Both the position numbers and the translations under genes were made by a program. Shown here piece after piece: positions 1 to 7,826 of a DNA stretch of 64,000 bases. Under the pieces are notes generated by a model. It was given only the letters and a program-made list of their open reading frames with translations, searched no databases and was not told where the DNA came from. The DNA comes from Nonomuraea sp. NEAU-A123 (GTDB taxonomy: Bacteria > Actinomycetota > Actinomycetes > Streptosporangiales > Streptosporangiaceae). Numbering within the stretch: position 1 is the first letter of the stretch; each line of letters opens with the position of its first letter. The stretch spans positions 558,001 through 622,000 of the forward strand of contig NZ_JAHFZZ010000004.1 of NCBI RefSeq assembly GCF_018603905.1, read 5' to 3'.

Positions 1-688
1 AGGCCATCGTGTTGTAGCCCCAGTAGTTGGTCAGCCCCCGCGCCACCAGGAAGTGCTCGGGCATGTAGTGGTGCACCGGCATCAGCTCGACCGCCGTCAC
101 GCCGAGCGAGAGCAGGTGGTCGATGATCGCCGGGTGCCCCACGCCCGCGTAGGTGCCGCGCTGGTCCTCGGGCACCGCCGGGTGGCGCATGGTGAGCCCC
201 CGCACGTGCGCCTCGTAGATCACGGTCTCGTGGTACGGGGTGTGCGGCGCCCGGTCGTTCCCCCACTCGAAGAACGGGTTGACAACCACATTTTTCGGCA
301 TAAAGGGGGCGCTGTCGGCCGTGTTGAGCCGCGTCGGGTCGGTGAAGTGATACGGGAACAATGACTCATTCCACGTCAGATCACCGTCGATCGCCTTGGC
401 ATAGGGATCGAGGAGCAGTTTCGCCGGATTGCACCGGTGCCCGTGCGACGGCTCGTACGGGCCGTGCACGCGATATCCATAACGTTGTCCTGGCGCGATG
501 CCCGGTAGGTAGCCATGCCAGACGAATCCATCGACTTCCGGCAGATCCACGCGTTCTTCGGAGCCGTCATCGTGAAACAGGCATAGCTCAACTCGCTCGG
601 CCACCTCGGAGAACACCGCAAAACTGGTGCCCACGCCGTCCCAGGTGCCGCCAAGTGGATAGGGCTCTCCCGGCCAGACTTCGCGCAT
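1..688 (-). CDS. glgX: Glycogen debranching enzyme GlgX, N-terminal part (cut by window edge)
   Basis: First 229 residues of a GH13 glycogen debranching enzyme, which hydrolyses alpha-1,6 branch points of glycogen or limit dextrins in the cytoplasm. The frame is open from an ATG at 688 to the left edge. It begins MREVWPGEPYPLGGTWDG, the usual GlgX start with its CBM48 domain, followed by GQRYGYRVHGPY, LLLDPYAKAI, VIYEAHVRG and, at the edge, LTNYWGYNTMA, all typical of GlgX/isoamylases. The catalytic Asp/Glu residues lie beyond the window. It lies 33 bases downstream of osmC on the same strand and may be read from the same transcript. No clear ribosome-binding site is visible. The family call is firm. 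Confidence 0.93.
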   Translation of the reverse strand, partial: MREVWPGEPYPLGGTWDGVGTSFAVFSEVAERVELCLFHDDGSEERVDLPEVDGFVWHGYLPGIAPGQRYGYRVHGPYEPSHGHRCNPAKLLLDPYAKAIDGDLTWNESLFPYHFTDPTRLNTADSAPFMPKNVVVNPFFEWGNDRAPHTPYHETVIYEAHVRGLTMRHPAVPEDQRGTYAGVGHPAIIDHLLSLGVTAVELMPVHHYMPEHFLVARGLTNYWGYNTMA

Positions 689-721
689 GTGACCCAATTG
701 TCGCACGCGATCGCGGTCCCG

Positions 722-1147
722 CTAGAGGAGTTCGGCGTTGAGGCTGATCGTCGTGCCCGCCAACGCCTTACTCACCGGGCAATTCGCCTTCGCGGTTTCC
801 GCCGCCTCCTGGAATTGCTCGGCCGTGATCCCGGGCACGTGTCCCTTCACGCTGAGGACGATTCCGGTGATGCCCTCACCCGGCTGGAACGTCACGTCCG
901 CGCTGGTCTGCAGCGACTCCGGCGGCGTGCCGGCGCCGGCCAGGCCGTGCGAGAGCGCCATGGAGAAGCAGGAGGAGTGGGCGGCCGCGATGAGCTCCTC
1001 GGGCGAGGTCTTGCCGTTGGCCGCCTCGGCCCTGGAAGCCCAAGAGACCTCGAACGTGCCGACACCCGAGGTGTCGAGCGACACCGTGCCCGACCCGTCG
1101 AGCAGCGCGCCCTTCCACTGAGTGGTGGCGGTGCGAGTGGTGGCCAT
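722..1147 (-). CDS. osmC: OsmC-family peroxiredoxin
   Basis: A 141-residue protein of the OsmC/Ohr family, thiol peroxidases that reduce organic hydroperoxides in the cytoplasm. The two reactive cysteines are present: Cys60 in AAAHSSCFSMAL and Cys123 in AKANCPVSKAL, the spacing and context of the OsmC rather than the Ohr branch. The N-terminus MATTRTATTQWKG is also typical. The ATG at 1147 has a GAGGGAG ribosome-binding site; longer in-frame starts upstream lack family similarity and were rejected. The gene is divergent from the ECF sigma gene that follows, with about 150 bases between their starts. Confidence 0.93.
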   Translation of the reverse strand: MATTRTATTQWKGALLDGSGTVSLDTSGVGTFEVSWASRAEAANGKTSPEELIAAAHSSCFSMALSHGLAGAGTPPESLQTSADVTFQPGEGITGIVLSVKGHVPGITAEQFQEAAETAKANCPVSKALAGTTISLNAELL

Positions 1148-1304
1148 ATCGGTTGCTCCCTCTGATCGTGGAATTCCGACCCTATCGCGAGCTCGACAAA
1201 GTTCTGCGGCTCGGTCATCCGTGTGCACTTTTCCGGCGAATAATGACATGCTCGGGTCGCGGCGCACCCGCCGCCTTGGTCCGGATCACGGGAGTGTGGT
1301 GCCA

Positions 1305-1856
1305 GTGGAGGCACCGTACGACGACCGCCTGCTACATCAGCGGGTGGTCGGCGGCGACGAGGCCGCGCTCGGGGAGGTCTACGATCGGCTCTCCTCGCTG
1401 ATCTTCGGTCTCGCCCTGCGGGTCACCAGAGACCGTGTGATCGCCGAGGACATCACACAGGAGGTGTTCCTGGTCTTCTGGGAACGGCCGCTGGCCTACG
1501 ACCCGGACCGTGGCACCCTGCGCGCGTGGCTCGCCACGATCGCGCACCGCCGCGCGGTCGACCACGTGCGGGCCGAGGAGCGCAGGCGGGTCTCCACGCT
1601 GGGCCCCAGGCTCTACGAGCCGGAGCCCGCCAGGCTGGAGGACAACGTGCTCGCGGCCGACGAGGCCAAACGGGTACGGCAGGCGGTCACGGCGCTGCCC
1701 GAGGGCCTGCGGGAAGCGGTCGAACTGGCCTACTACGGTGGTAGGACATACCGCCAGGTGGGCGAGGAACTGGGCGTGCCCGAGGGCACGGTCAAGTCGC
1801 GGATCCGGCTGGCGTTGCGCCGCCTGGCCGACGCGCTGGCAGAGGAAGAGGTGTGA
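1305..1856 (+). CDS. ECF sigma factor (SigK-like)
   Basis: RNA polymerase sigma-70 factor of the extracytoplasmic-function class, 183 residues from the GTG at 1305, which has GGAG at 1291-1294; GTG codons at 1296/1299 and an ATG at 1248 are alternatives. Region 2 is seen in AEDITQEVFLVFWERP and the helix-turn-helix of region 4 in RTYRQVGEELGVPEGTVKSRI. Overall it resembles the SigK/ECF19 group. Its stop overlaps the start of the next gene by one base, so the two are probably translationally coupled and the neighbour is a candidate regulator of this sigma factor. Target promoters are unknown. Confidence 0.9.
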   Translation: MEAPYDDRLLHQRVVGGDEAALGEVYDRLSSLIFGLALRVTRDRVIAEDITQEVFLVFWERPLAYDPDRGTLRAWLATIAHRRAVDHVRAEERRRVSTLGPRLYEPEPARLEDNVLAADEAKRVRQAVTALPEGLREAVELAYYGGRTYRQVGEELGVPEGTVKSRIRLALRRLADALAEEEV

Positions 1857-2752
1857 TGGAGCCCGTCGAGCGTCTCTATCTGGACGCGCTGATGGAGGAC
1901 CCGGCCGTACCGGAACGCTCTCTGCGACCCCAGCTTCTCGCCGGGGCCAGGGCCCGCCGCAGGCCCGCGGCTCCCACCGCGCCCTGGGCGGAGCCGTACG
2001 CGGGGCGGGTCGCCGCCATGGACGCGCTGCTCGCCTCGGCCGGAGAGGACGACTGGTCGCGGGTCATCGTCGAGGGCTGGACGCTCCAGGAACTCGTCGC
2101 CCACCTCGCCGCCAAGGACGGCCTGCTGGCGGCCTCGGTCGGCGCCCCCGTACTGGGCCCGGCCATCGGCGCGACCGACTCGCTGGGCCGTACCGCCGAC
2201 GTCCAGAACTACGAGCGGGCCCGCAGCCCGGAACAGACCAGGCGTGACTGGCGCGCCCAGGCCGACGCCCTCTGCCGCCACCTGGCCGCCCTCGCCCCCG
2301 GCACCGTCGCGACCCTCGACGGCCTCGACGCGCCGGTGTCCGACCACGTGCTGGCCAGATGCCTGGAGACGTGGGTACACGCCGACGACGCCGCCCGCAC
2401 CGCCAGCCTCCGGCTGCCGCACCCGATCCCCGAGCACATCCACCCCACGGCCGACCTGTGCGCGCGGCTGCTGCCGTGGACGATGCTCCTGTCCGGCCTG
2501 GACGGCAGCGGGCGCACGCTCCTGCTCACGCTGACCGGGCCGGGGGGCGGCGAGTGGCACCTTCCGCTGGGCGTGGAGGACGCCGCCGCCGGTGGCGACG
2601 CCCCGGACGCGCACATTACGGCGGACGTGGTGGGGTTCTGCTTCCTGCTGGGCGGGCGGGGCGACCCGCGGTCGTTCCCCGCCGACCTCGAGGGCGACCT
2701 CGCCCTGGCCCACGACGTCCTCGACACCGCCCCGGCCCTCTCGGGCCCCTGA
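1856..2752 (+). CDS. MDMPI-domain protein coupled to the sigma factor (possible anti-sigma role)
   Basis: A 298-residue protein with a mycothiol-dependent maleylpyruvate isomerase N-terminal (DinB-like) domain: VEGWTLQELVAHLAAKDGLL at about residues 70-89 and a second conserved stretch around LARCLETWVHADDAAR. Members act in thiol-dependent isomerisation or are of unknown role. About 40 extra N-terminal residues precede the domain. The ATG at 1856 shares its first base with the sigma stop codon (a GTG at 1853 is possible). Sigma plus MDMPI pairs occur in several actinomycetes, so control of the sigma factor, perhaps by redox state, is a reasonable inference but not shown by the sequence. No zinc-finger anti-sigma motif or membrane segment is seen. 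Confidence 0.8.
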   Translation: MEPVERLYLDALMEDPAVPERSLRPQLLAGARARRRPAAPTAPWAEPYAGRVAAMDALLASAGEDDWSRVIVEGWTLQELVAHLAAKDGLLAASVGAPVLGPAIGATDSLGRTADVQNYERARSPEQTRRDWRAQADALCRHLAALAPGTVATLDGLDAPVSDHVLARCLETWVHADDAARTASLRLPHPIPEHIHPTADLCARLLPWTMLLSGLDGSGRTLLLTLTGPGGGEWHLPLGVEDAAAGGDAPDAHITADVVGFCFLLGGRGDPRSFPADLEGDLALAHDVLDTAPALSGP

Positions 2753-2783
2753 CGCGGGACCGGCGCCTGCGCAGGGCAGGCGG

Positions 2784-4130
2784 TCAGGACGACTGAGCCT
2801 GCGTCACCAGATCCCTGGCGTACTCGTCGTCGCTCTCCGCCAGCACCCGCTTGGCGCCCTGTTCGGCCCGCGGGTCGCCCCGGTCGGCGAGCCCGCGCGT
2901 GGCCTCCGCCACCGTACGGAAGTCGGCGTCGTCGAGCCGGTCGGCCAGCGCCTCGCGGATCTGCGGCGTGTCGGCCTTGAGCGAGGCCAGCCCGGCGGTG
3001 GCCCAGTCGCGGATCTCCGCCTCGTCGTCCCGCGTCATGCTGATCAGCAGCTCCAGCCCCTCCTCGTGGTCCGGCGGCAGCACGTCGGCCAGCGCGATCG
3101 CGTCGGTCATGGTGCGCCGGTGGTCCGGACGGCCGATGATGTCGAGCACCTGCGGCAGCGCCCGGGGGTCGCCCTGATGGCCGAGCGCCGCCAGCACCGA
3201 ACGGAGCACCTGCGGGTTGCCCTCGGTGGTGGCCATCTTCTGCAGCAGCGGCAGCGTCTGCTCCAGGTACGGCTTGGCGTCCTCGGCGAACCCGAACTGG
3301 GCGATCGCGTCGACCCCGAACTCCCGCTCCCTGGCGTCCTCGCTCACGCACAGCTTGGCCAGCACCTCGTACGTCTCGTCGTCGGCCCGCTTGCCCAGCG
3401 AGTCGGCGACGATCCACCACGTCTCGGCGTCCTCGTCGGTGTCGCGGTGCGCCAGGGCCCGCGCCACGAGCTGGTCGGCCGGCGTGTAGACGCTCATGGC
3501 TTCCTCCAGCAGCGTCGCGACGGCGGCGTGCCCGCGCTGCGCCTGCACCTGCTCGGTCTGCTCGCCGTCGGGGGAGCGCCCGGCCACGGTGACGAGCTCG
3601 GTGCCGTCCTTGGCGAACTGGCGCGCCACGACGTACTCCCAGTCGTCCTGGCCGATCTGGTCGAGCAGCGCGGTTTCCAGATGCACGCCCACCCAGTCGA
3701 TTGCGATGTCGAGCGGGCTGTCGCCGTCTCCGTCGTACTTGCCGGCGTCGGCCCCGCTGTCCAGCAGCAGCCGCACCACGCCCAGGGCGCCGCGCCTGGC
3801 CGCCAGCGAGAGCGGGGTGTCGCCGTCGTCGTTGGCGGTGTCGACCTCGGCTCCCGCCTCGATGAGCGACTCGGCCGTCTCGGCGTGCCCCTTGGCCGCG
3901 GCCCAGAGCAGCGCGGTCCAGCCGCCGTTCTCCCGCCCGTTCACGTCGGCCCCGGCGGCCAGCAGCAGGCCCGCGACCTCGGCCCGGTCCCAGGCGGCGG
4001 CCGCGCAGAGCGGCAACCCGCCTTCCTCGCCCGCACTGGCCTGGTTGGGGTCGGTGCCACCGGCGAGCAGCTCGCTCACCTTCTCCGACTCGCCGTTCAA
4101 CGCGGCCTGGTAGAGCTGTTCCTCATGCAT
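2784..4130 (-). CDS. Ankyrin-repeat plus HEAT-repeat protein
   Basis: A 448-residue soluble repeat protein. Residues about 1-165 hold four or five ankyrin repeats (for example TALLWAAAKGHAETAESLIE and TPLSLAARRGALGVVRLLLD). Residues about 215-440 look like HEAT/PBS-lyase-type alpha repeats (QVLRSVLAALGHQGDPRALP, EIRDWATAGLASLKADTPQI, RTVAEATRGLADRGDPRAEQ). Both parts are protein-binding scaffolds; there is no catalytic motif, signal peptide or membrane segment. Its partner is unknown. The gene is convergent with the MDMPI gene and divergent from the DUF1707 gene. Starts with ATG at 4130. Confidence 0.88.
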   Translation of the reverse strand: MHEEQLYQAALNGESEKVSELLAGGTDPNQASAGEEGGLPLCAAAAWDRAEVAGLLLAAGADVNGRENGGWTALLWAAAKGHAETAESLIEAGAEVDTANDDGDTPLSLAARRGALGVVRLLLDSGADAGKYDGDGDSPLDIAIDWVGVHLETALLDQIGQDDWEYVVARQFAKDGTELVTVAGRSPDGEQTEQVQAQRGHAAVATLLEEAMSVYTPADQLVARALAHRDTDEDAETWWIVADSLGKRADDETYEVLAKLCVSEDAREREFGVDAIAQFGFAEDAKPYLEQTLPLLQKMATTEGNPQVLRSVLAALGHQGDPRALPQVLDIIGRPDHRRTMTDAIALADVLPPDHEEGLELLISMTRDDEAEIRDWATAGLASLKADTPQIREALADRLDDADFRTVAEATRGLADRGDPRAEQGAKRVLAESDDEYARDLVTQAQSS

Positions 4131-4268
4131 GACTTGGACCCTAGCTTGGATCAGGTCAAGCCCGGGTCCGCCCTCTGGGGAGCTCGCCGTCCGGATCAGC
4201 TGTTAGAGGTATGACTCTTCCTCCCACAGGAGGAGCCAGATCTTCCTGAAACGCGATATGTTGCGAGT

Positions 4269-4961
4269 ATGACTGACCCTGGCGAGGTTAGGGCCTCGGA
4301 CGCCGAACGTGAAGCCGTCGTGGAGCAGCTCCGCGTCGCCTCGGTCGACGGGCGGCTGACGCTCGTCGAGCTGACCGACCGCACGGAGGCCGCCTACACC
4401 GCCACCACCCACGCCGAGCTGGCCATGCTCGTCCAGGACCTGCCCGCTTCCGGTGCCGCGCCCGTGCCGCCGGCCCACCAGGAGCTTCCCGTGCGTAAGC
4501 GGCGCTGGTTCGTCGGCATCATGGGCGACTCCAAGCGGCGCGGCACCTGGCGGATCGACCAGGAGCTGGGCGCGGTCGCCATGATGGGCGACGTGCTGCT
4601 CGACCTGCGCGAGGCCGAGGTCCGCACCAACGTGGTCGACATCATGGCCGTCTCGGTGATGGGCGACGTGAAGATCATCGTCCCCGACGGCGTGAACGTG
4701 GATCTCGACGGCATGGCCGTCATGGGCGACAAGCGGGTCGACGTCCTGGAAGCTCCGCCGGGCACGAACGCGCCGGTCATCCGGGTGCACGCGTACGCGG
4801 TGATGGGCGACATCAAGGTGATCGGCGACTCCCGCGCGCAGCCGCTCCAGCGCGGTCTGGCCGCCTGGCGCGAGCAGTGGCGCAAGCTGCACGGCGACGA
4901 CTGGCGCAGCCTGCGCAGGCAGCTCCGCGACGACCACCGCAGCCTGCGCCGCGGCTACTGA
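4269..4961 (+). CDS. DUF1707 / LiaF-like C-terminal domain protein
   Basis: A 230-residue protein. Residues about 3-58 form the DUF1707 (SHOCT-like) domain: RASDAEREAVVEQLRVAS followed by DGRLTLVELTDRTEAAYTA. The rest repeats the tripeptide MGD five times (IMGD, MMGD and three VMGD), each followed by a hydrophobic strand, as in the cell-wall-active-antibiotic response domain of LiaF-type proteins, probably a beta-solenoid. There is no membrane segment. DUF1707 proteins are widespread in actinobacteria and are thought to act near the envelope; the precise role is unknown. The C-terminus is rich in Arg/Trp/His. Confidence 0.87.
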   Translation: MTDPGEVRASDAEREAVVEQLRVASVDGRLTLVELTDRTEAAYTATTHAELAMLVQDLPASGAAPVPPAHQELPVRKRRWFVGIMGDSKRRGTWRIDQELGAVAMMGDVLLDLREAEVRTNVVDIMAVSVMGDVKIIVPDGVNVDLDGMAVMGDKRVDVLEAPPGTNAPVIRVHAYAVMGDIKVIGDSRAQPLQRGLAAWREQWRKLHGDDWRSLRRQLRDDHRSLRRGY

Positions 4962-4985
4962 CGCGTTCGGGGGCTGGGCGCGCCC

Positions 4986-5381
4986 CTACGAGCCCAGCAC
5001 CGCCATCAGCGGCAGCGGGTTGATGTAGTCGCGATAGTGCACGATGAGCCCGTCACGCACCCGGAGCACGGCGACGACCCGCTGCGTGAACGGCGCCCCG
5101 GTCGCCCTGACGTGACCGTGGACGGTGTACTCGACGATGACCACCTCGGGATCGGCCGTCTCGTGGATCATCACATCGACGTGCGTCTCGAACTCGATCA
5201 GCCGCCCGCCCGTCGCCATGAACGCGCGGATCTCGTCCCGCCCGACGAGGGTCTCCGGGACGCCCTCGGGACGGTACGGCCACTCGATGACCCCGTCGGG
5301 AGCCATCGACTCCACGAACCGCTCCACGTCCCCCGACAGGCTCAGCTCCAGCACCCGCTCGGCCACTTCACGCGCTGTCAC
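4986..5381 (-). CDS. SnoaL/NTF2-like protein
   Basis: A 131-residue protein of the nuclear transport factor 2 fold (SnoaL-like): REVAERVLELSLSGDVERFV, VGRDEIRAFM and the C-terminal VVAVLRVRDGLIVHYRDYINP are typical. Such proteins are small ketosteroid-isomerase-like hydratases or ligand-binding proteins; the substrate is not predictable. GTG at 5381 is preferred because AAAGAGG lies at the right distance; GTGs at 5387 and 5405 are in frame. It is divergent from a TetR gene 86 bases away and is very likely its target. Confidence 0.82.
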   Translation of the reverse strand: MTAREVAERVLELSLSGDVERFVESMAPDGVIEWPYRPEGVPETLVGRDEIRAFMATGGRLIEFETHVDVMIHETADPEVVIVEYTVHGHVRATGAPFTQRVVAVLRVRDGLIVHYRDYINPLPLMAVLGS

Positions 5382-5421
5382 AGCCACACCTCTTTCGTTG
5401 AACACGTATTCATTGAACGAC

Positions 5422-5449
5422 CGTATAACGAGAATCGCGGTTCGGTCAA
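5422..5449 (-). promoter_or_regulatory. Probable sigma-70 promoter for the SnoaL-like gene
   Basis: On the minus strand TTGACC (5449-5444) and TATACG (5427-5422) are separated by 16 bases, a fair housekeeping -35/-10 pair placed for a start of transcription near 5415. The octamer ATTCATTG occurs on both sides of it in inverted orientation (5408-5415 and, as CAATGAAT, 5458-5465), each copy close to one of the divergent starts; these could be TetR-type operator half sites. Confidence 0.5.
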
Positions 5450-5467
5450 CGCCCGTACAATGAATCG

Positions 5468-6028
5468 GTGTCCGCCGAGAAGCCGCGCCGTACCCGCGCC
5501 GAACAGCGCCGTGAGACCGAGGACCGGATCCTCGCCGCCGCCCGCGCCACCTTCGCCGAGCTCGGCTACGAGCGCACGACGATCCGGGGCGTGGCCTCCA
5601 CCGCGGGGGTCAACGCGGGGCTGGTGATGCACTACTTCGGCAGCAAGGAGGAGCTGTTCTCGCGCGCGGCCATGCTGCCGGAGGAGGAGCTGCCGGTGGG
5701 GCATCCGGCCGAGGCCCTGCTCACCTCGCTGCGCCGGCGACTCGACGACGAACCGGTCGCCTCGCTCGTCGTGCTGCGTTCGATGCTCACGCACGCGGAG
5801 GCGTCGGGGGAGTTCCGGGTGGCGGCGGCGGCCTGGCTCGACCGGGTGGGGGCGGCCATCCCGGCCGCCGACGCCGAGCTGCGGGCCGGGCTGATCAGCG
5901 CGATCATCAACGGGGTGGTGCTCGATCGCTACCTGCTCAAGCTGAGCTCCCTGGCGGACGCCCCCGCCGACGACATCCTCGCCCTCCTGCGCCCTTGCTT
6001 CGAGAGCCTGGCGGGGGAGTCGGGCTGA
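5468..6028 (+). CDS. TetR-family transcriptional regulator
   Basis: A 186-residue TetR/AcrR repressor starting at GTG 5468. The N-terminal DNA-binding domain is clear: RRETEDRILAAARATFAELG, then TTIRGVASTAGVNAGLVMHY and FGSKEELF. The C-terminal ligand domain is divergent, so the inducer is unknown. Upstream TACAAT at 5456-5461 could serve as a -10 placing transcription start at the GTG (leaderless). The divergent SnoaL-like gene is the most likely target. Confidence 0.92.
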   Translation: MSAEKPRRTRAEQRRETEDRILAAARATFAELGYERTTIRGVASTAGVNAGLVMHYFGSKEELFSRAAMLPEEELPVGHPAEALLTSLRRRLDDEPVASLVVLRSMLTHAEASGEFRVAAAAWLDRVGAAIPAADAELRAGLISAIINGVVLDRYLLKLSSLADAPADDILALLRPCFESLAGESG

Positions 6029-6100
6029 CGGCCATGGGGCGCCGTTCTCGTCGAACCGGCTCGAGAGCGGGTAGTCGAACGGCGAACCGGCGGCGGCGCG

Positions 6101-6949
6101 TTACGAGGCCGCCGCTCCAGCGGGCGTGCGGGCGGCGGTGGCGTAGCGCTCCAGGAGGACCTCGGCCAGTTCGGGAGCCGGGCCGAGCACGTCGGCGACC
6201 ACGTCGGCGCCTGCTTCGAGAGTGGTCCGCCGCACCTTGTCGGCGAAATAACCGGGCGCCAGCAGGTACGGCGCGACGGCCACCCGTGGCGCGCCCGCTT
6301 CACGGAGGAGCGCCACCGCCTGCGCGGGCGTCGGCTCGGCCGCCGACGCGTACGCCGCCGTCACCGCCCACCACCCTCGCCCCTCGACACCGCTGAAGCC
6401 CGAGCGGGCGCTGAAGCCCGCCCCAGAGAGCGCCGGACGCCCCCAGTCGCGGGCCATCCGCGCGACCACGCCGTTGGCCCGCCCATCGCTGGACCCGGCC
6501 GACACCAGCACGACCGCCGTGTCCGGATCTCCGATCACCACTCCCGCCGCGGCCAGCCGCCGTTCCAGCGTCGTCAGCAGCAGCGGGTGCGGTCCCAGCG
6601 TCGCGCCGTAGCGCACGCGCAGCCGCGGGTCGCGCGCCCTGGCCTCGTTGAGCGCCGCCGGCAGGTCCACCCGGCTGTGGTACGCCTCGGTGAGCAGCAG
6701 CGGCAGCACCACGGCCTCGTCCAGCCCGCGCAGCGCCTGCGCCAGGGACGGGGTCGCGTGGTCGAGGTACGCCGTCCGCACCGGCAGCCCCGGCCGGGCC
6801 CGCCGTACCTCGTCGAGCAGGGCTTCCACGGTCGCGGCGGCGCGCGGGTCGCGGGACCCGTGCGCGACCGCGACCAGTGGCACGTTCTGGCCCGTCCCGT
6901 CTGCCAACGAGACGGGCCACATGCCGGGGTTTACAGGTGAATGCCGCAT
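6101..6949 (-). CDS. sirB: Sirohydrochlorin chelatase (SirB/CbiX type)
   Basis: A 282-residue class II chelatase, inserting ferrous iron into sirohydrochlorin to make siroheme, the cofactor of the sulfite reductase encoded at the head of this operon. Two CbiX repeats are visible, the first beginning VPLVAVAHGSRDPRAAATVE with the metal-binding His, the second around VVLVSAGSSDGRANG; VAPYLLAPGYFADKV is also characteristic. ATG 6949 has GGGGAAGG just upstream and overlaps cysH by 19 bases; ATG 6922 is the alternative. Being last in a coupled operon fits supply of siroheme together with sulfite reductase. Confidence 0.88.
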   Translation of the reverse strand: MRHSPVNPGMWPVSLADGTGQNVPLVAVAHGSRDPRAAATVEALLDEVRRARPGLPVRTAYLDHATPSLAQALRGLDEAVVLPLLLTEAYHSRVDLPAALNEARARDPRLRVRYGATLGPHPLLLTTLERRLAAAGVVIGDPDTAVVLVSAGSSDGRANGVVARMARDWGRPALSGAGFSARSGFSGVEGRGWWAVTAAYASAAEPTPAQAVALLREAGAPRVAVAPYLLAPGYFADKVRRTTLEAGADVVADVLGPAPELAEVLLERYATAARTPAGAAAS

Positions 6950-7659
6950 TCGACCTTCCCCAGCCCCGCCCAGCGGCCGCTGCGCGGGTCCTCGCCCTCT
7001 GCGACCTGCCGGGTGCAGGGAGCGCAGCCGATCGAGGGGTAGTTGTCATAGTGCAACGGGTTGATCAGCACCCCGTTGTCGGCCATGTAGTTGTCGACGT
7101 CGTCCTGGGTCCACTTGGCGATCGGATTGACCTTGACCATCTGCCGCTTGGCGTCCCACTCCACGACCTTGGTGTCGGCGCGGGTGGCCGCCTCGTCGCG
7201 GCGGATGCCCGAGATCCACGCCAGGTACGGTTCGAGCGCCCGGTTGAGCGGCTCCACCTTGCGCAGGTAGCAGCACAGGTCCGGATTGCGGCCGAACAGG
7301 CGCGGCCCGAGCTCGCGTTCCTGCTCCTCCACCGTGCGCGGCCCCCGCACATTGATCACATTGACGTCATAGACCTGCTGAACCGCGTCACGGGTGCCGA
7401 TCGTCTCGGCGAAATGGAAGCCGGTGTCGATGAACAACACGTCAACCCCCGGCTTGACCCGGCTGACCAGGTCGATGAGCAGGGCGTCGCTCATCGAGGA
7501 GGTCAGGCACAGCCGGTCGCCGAACGTCGCCGCCGCCCACCGGATGATCTCGCGGGCGGACGCCTCCTCCAGGAACACAGCGGCGGACTCGACGATGTCC
7601 TGCAGGTCGAGCGTGCCGCGTTGTTCTCTTAAACCGACCTCGATGTCGACGAGCGTCAT
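6931..7659 (-). CDS. cysH: Assimilatory adenylyl-sulfate (APS) reductase
   Basis: A 242-residue PAPS/APS reductase giving sulfite from activated sulfate with thioredoxin. The iron-sulfur cysteines that mark the APS-using bacterial type are present: Cys129-Cys130 (PDLCCYLRK) and Cys212/Cys215 (IGCAPCTRQV). The catalytic C-terminal ECGIHL (Cys238) is intact. SSMSDALLIDLVS stands where the ATP-pyrophosphatase-type loop lies. The start ATG overlaps the stop of the upstream small zinc-ribbon gene by four bases (ATGA), so translation is coupled. Confidence 0.95.
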   Translation of the reverse strand: MTLVDIEVGLREQRGTLDLQDIVESAAVFLEEASAREIIRWAAATFGDRLCLTSSMSDALLIDLVSRVKPGVDVLFIDTGFHFAETIGTRDAVQQVYDVNVINVRGPRTVEEQERELGPRLFGRNPDLCCYLRKVEPLNRALEPYLAWISGIRRDEAATRADTKVVEWDAKRQMVKVNPIAKWTQDDVDNYMADNGVLINPLHYDNYPSIGCAPCTRQVAEGEDPRSGRWAGLGKVECGIHL

Positions 7660-7826
7660 ATCTTCACTCCGATTCCGAGAAACTTGAGCTTGAAGGCGCG
7701 GGCGCAGGAGCGGCAGTACCAGCCGCCGTGCGCCGTGGAGTCGGCGGCTTCGGGATCGCCCTCGTAGGGCTCCAGGTCCTCTTCGCCGCAGTAAGGGCAG
7801 TGGAAGGGGACGGCCCGCGTGGTCAT
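7656..7826 (-). CDS. Small zinc-ribbon protein of the sulfur operon
   Basis: A 56-residue protein, MTTRAVPFHCPYCGEED at its start and GGWYCRSCARAFKLKFLG near its end. CPYC and CRSC give a four-cysteine zinc ribbon (Cys10, Cys13, Cys38, Cys41). It overlaps both neighbours by ATGA (sir stop at 7823-7825 and cysH start at 7659), so it is a fixed part of the operon. The product is acidic in the middle. Its function is not known to me; a role in electron or sulfur delivery or in assembly of the reductases is only inference from position. Confidence 0.85.
   Translation of the reverse strand: MTTRAVPFHCPYCGEEDLEPYEGDPEAADSTAHGGWYCRSCARAFKLKFLGIGVKI

Noticed and set aside
2592..4214. 540-codon plus-strand frame across the ankyrin/HEAT gene
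   Set aside because: Low-complexity Arg/Gly/Leu translation, antisense to a convincing repeat protein.
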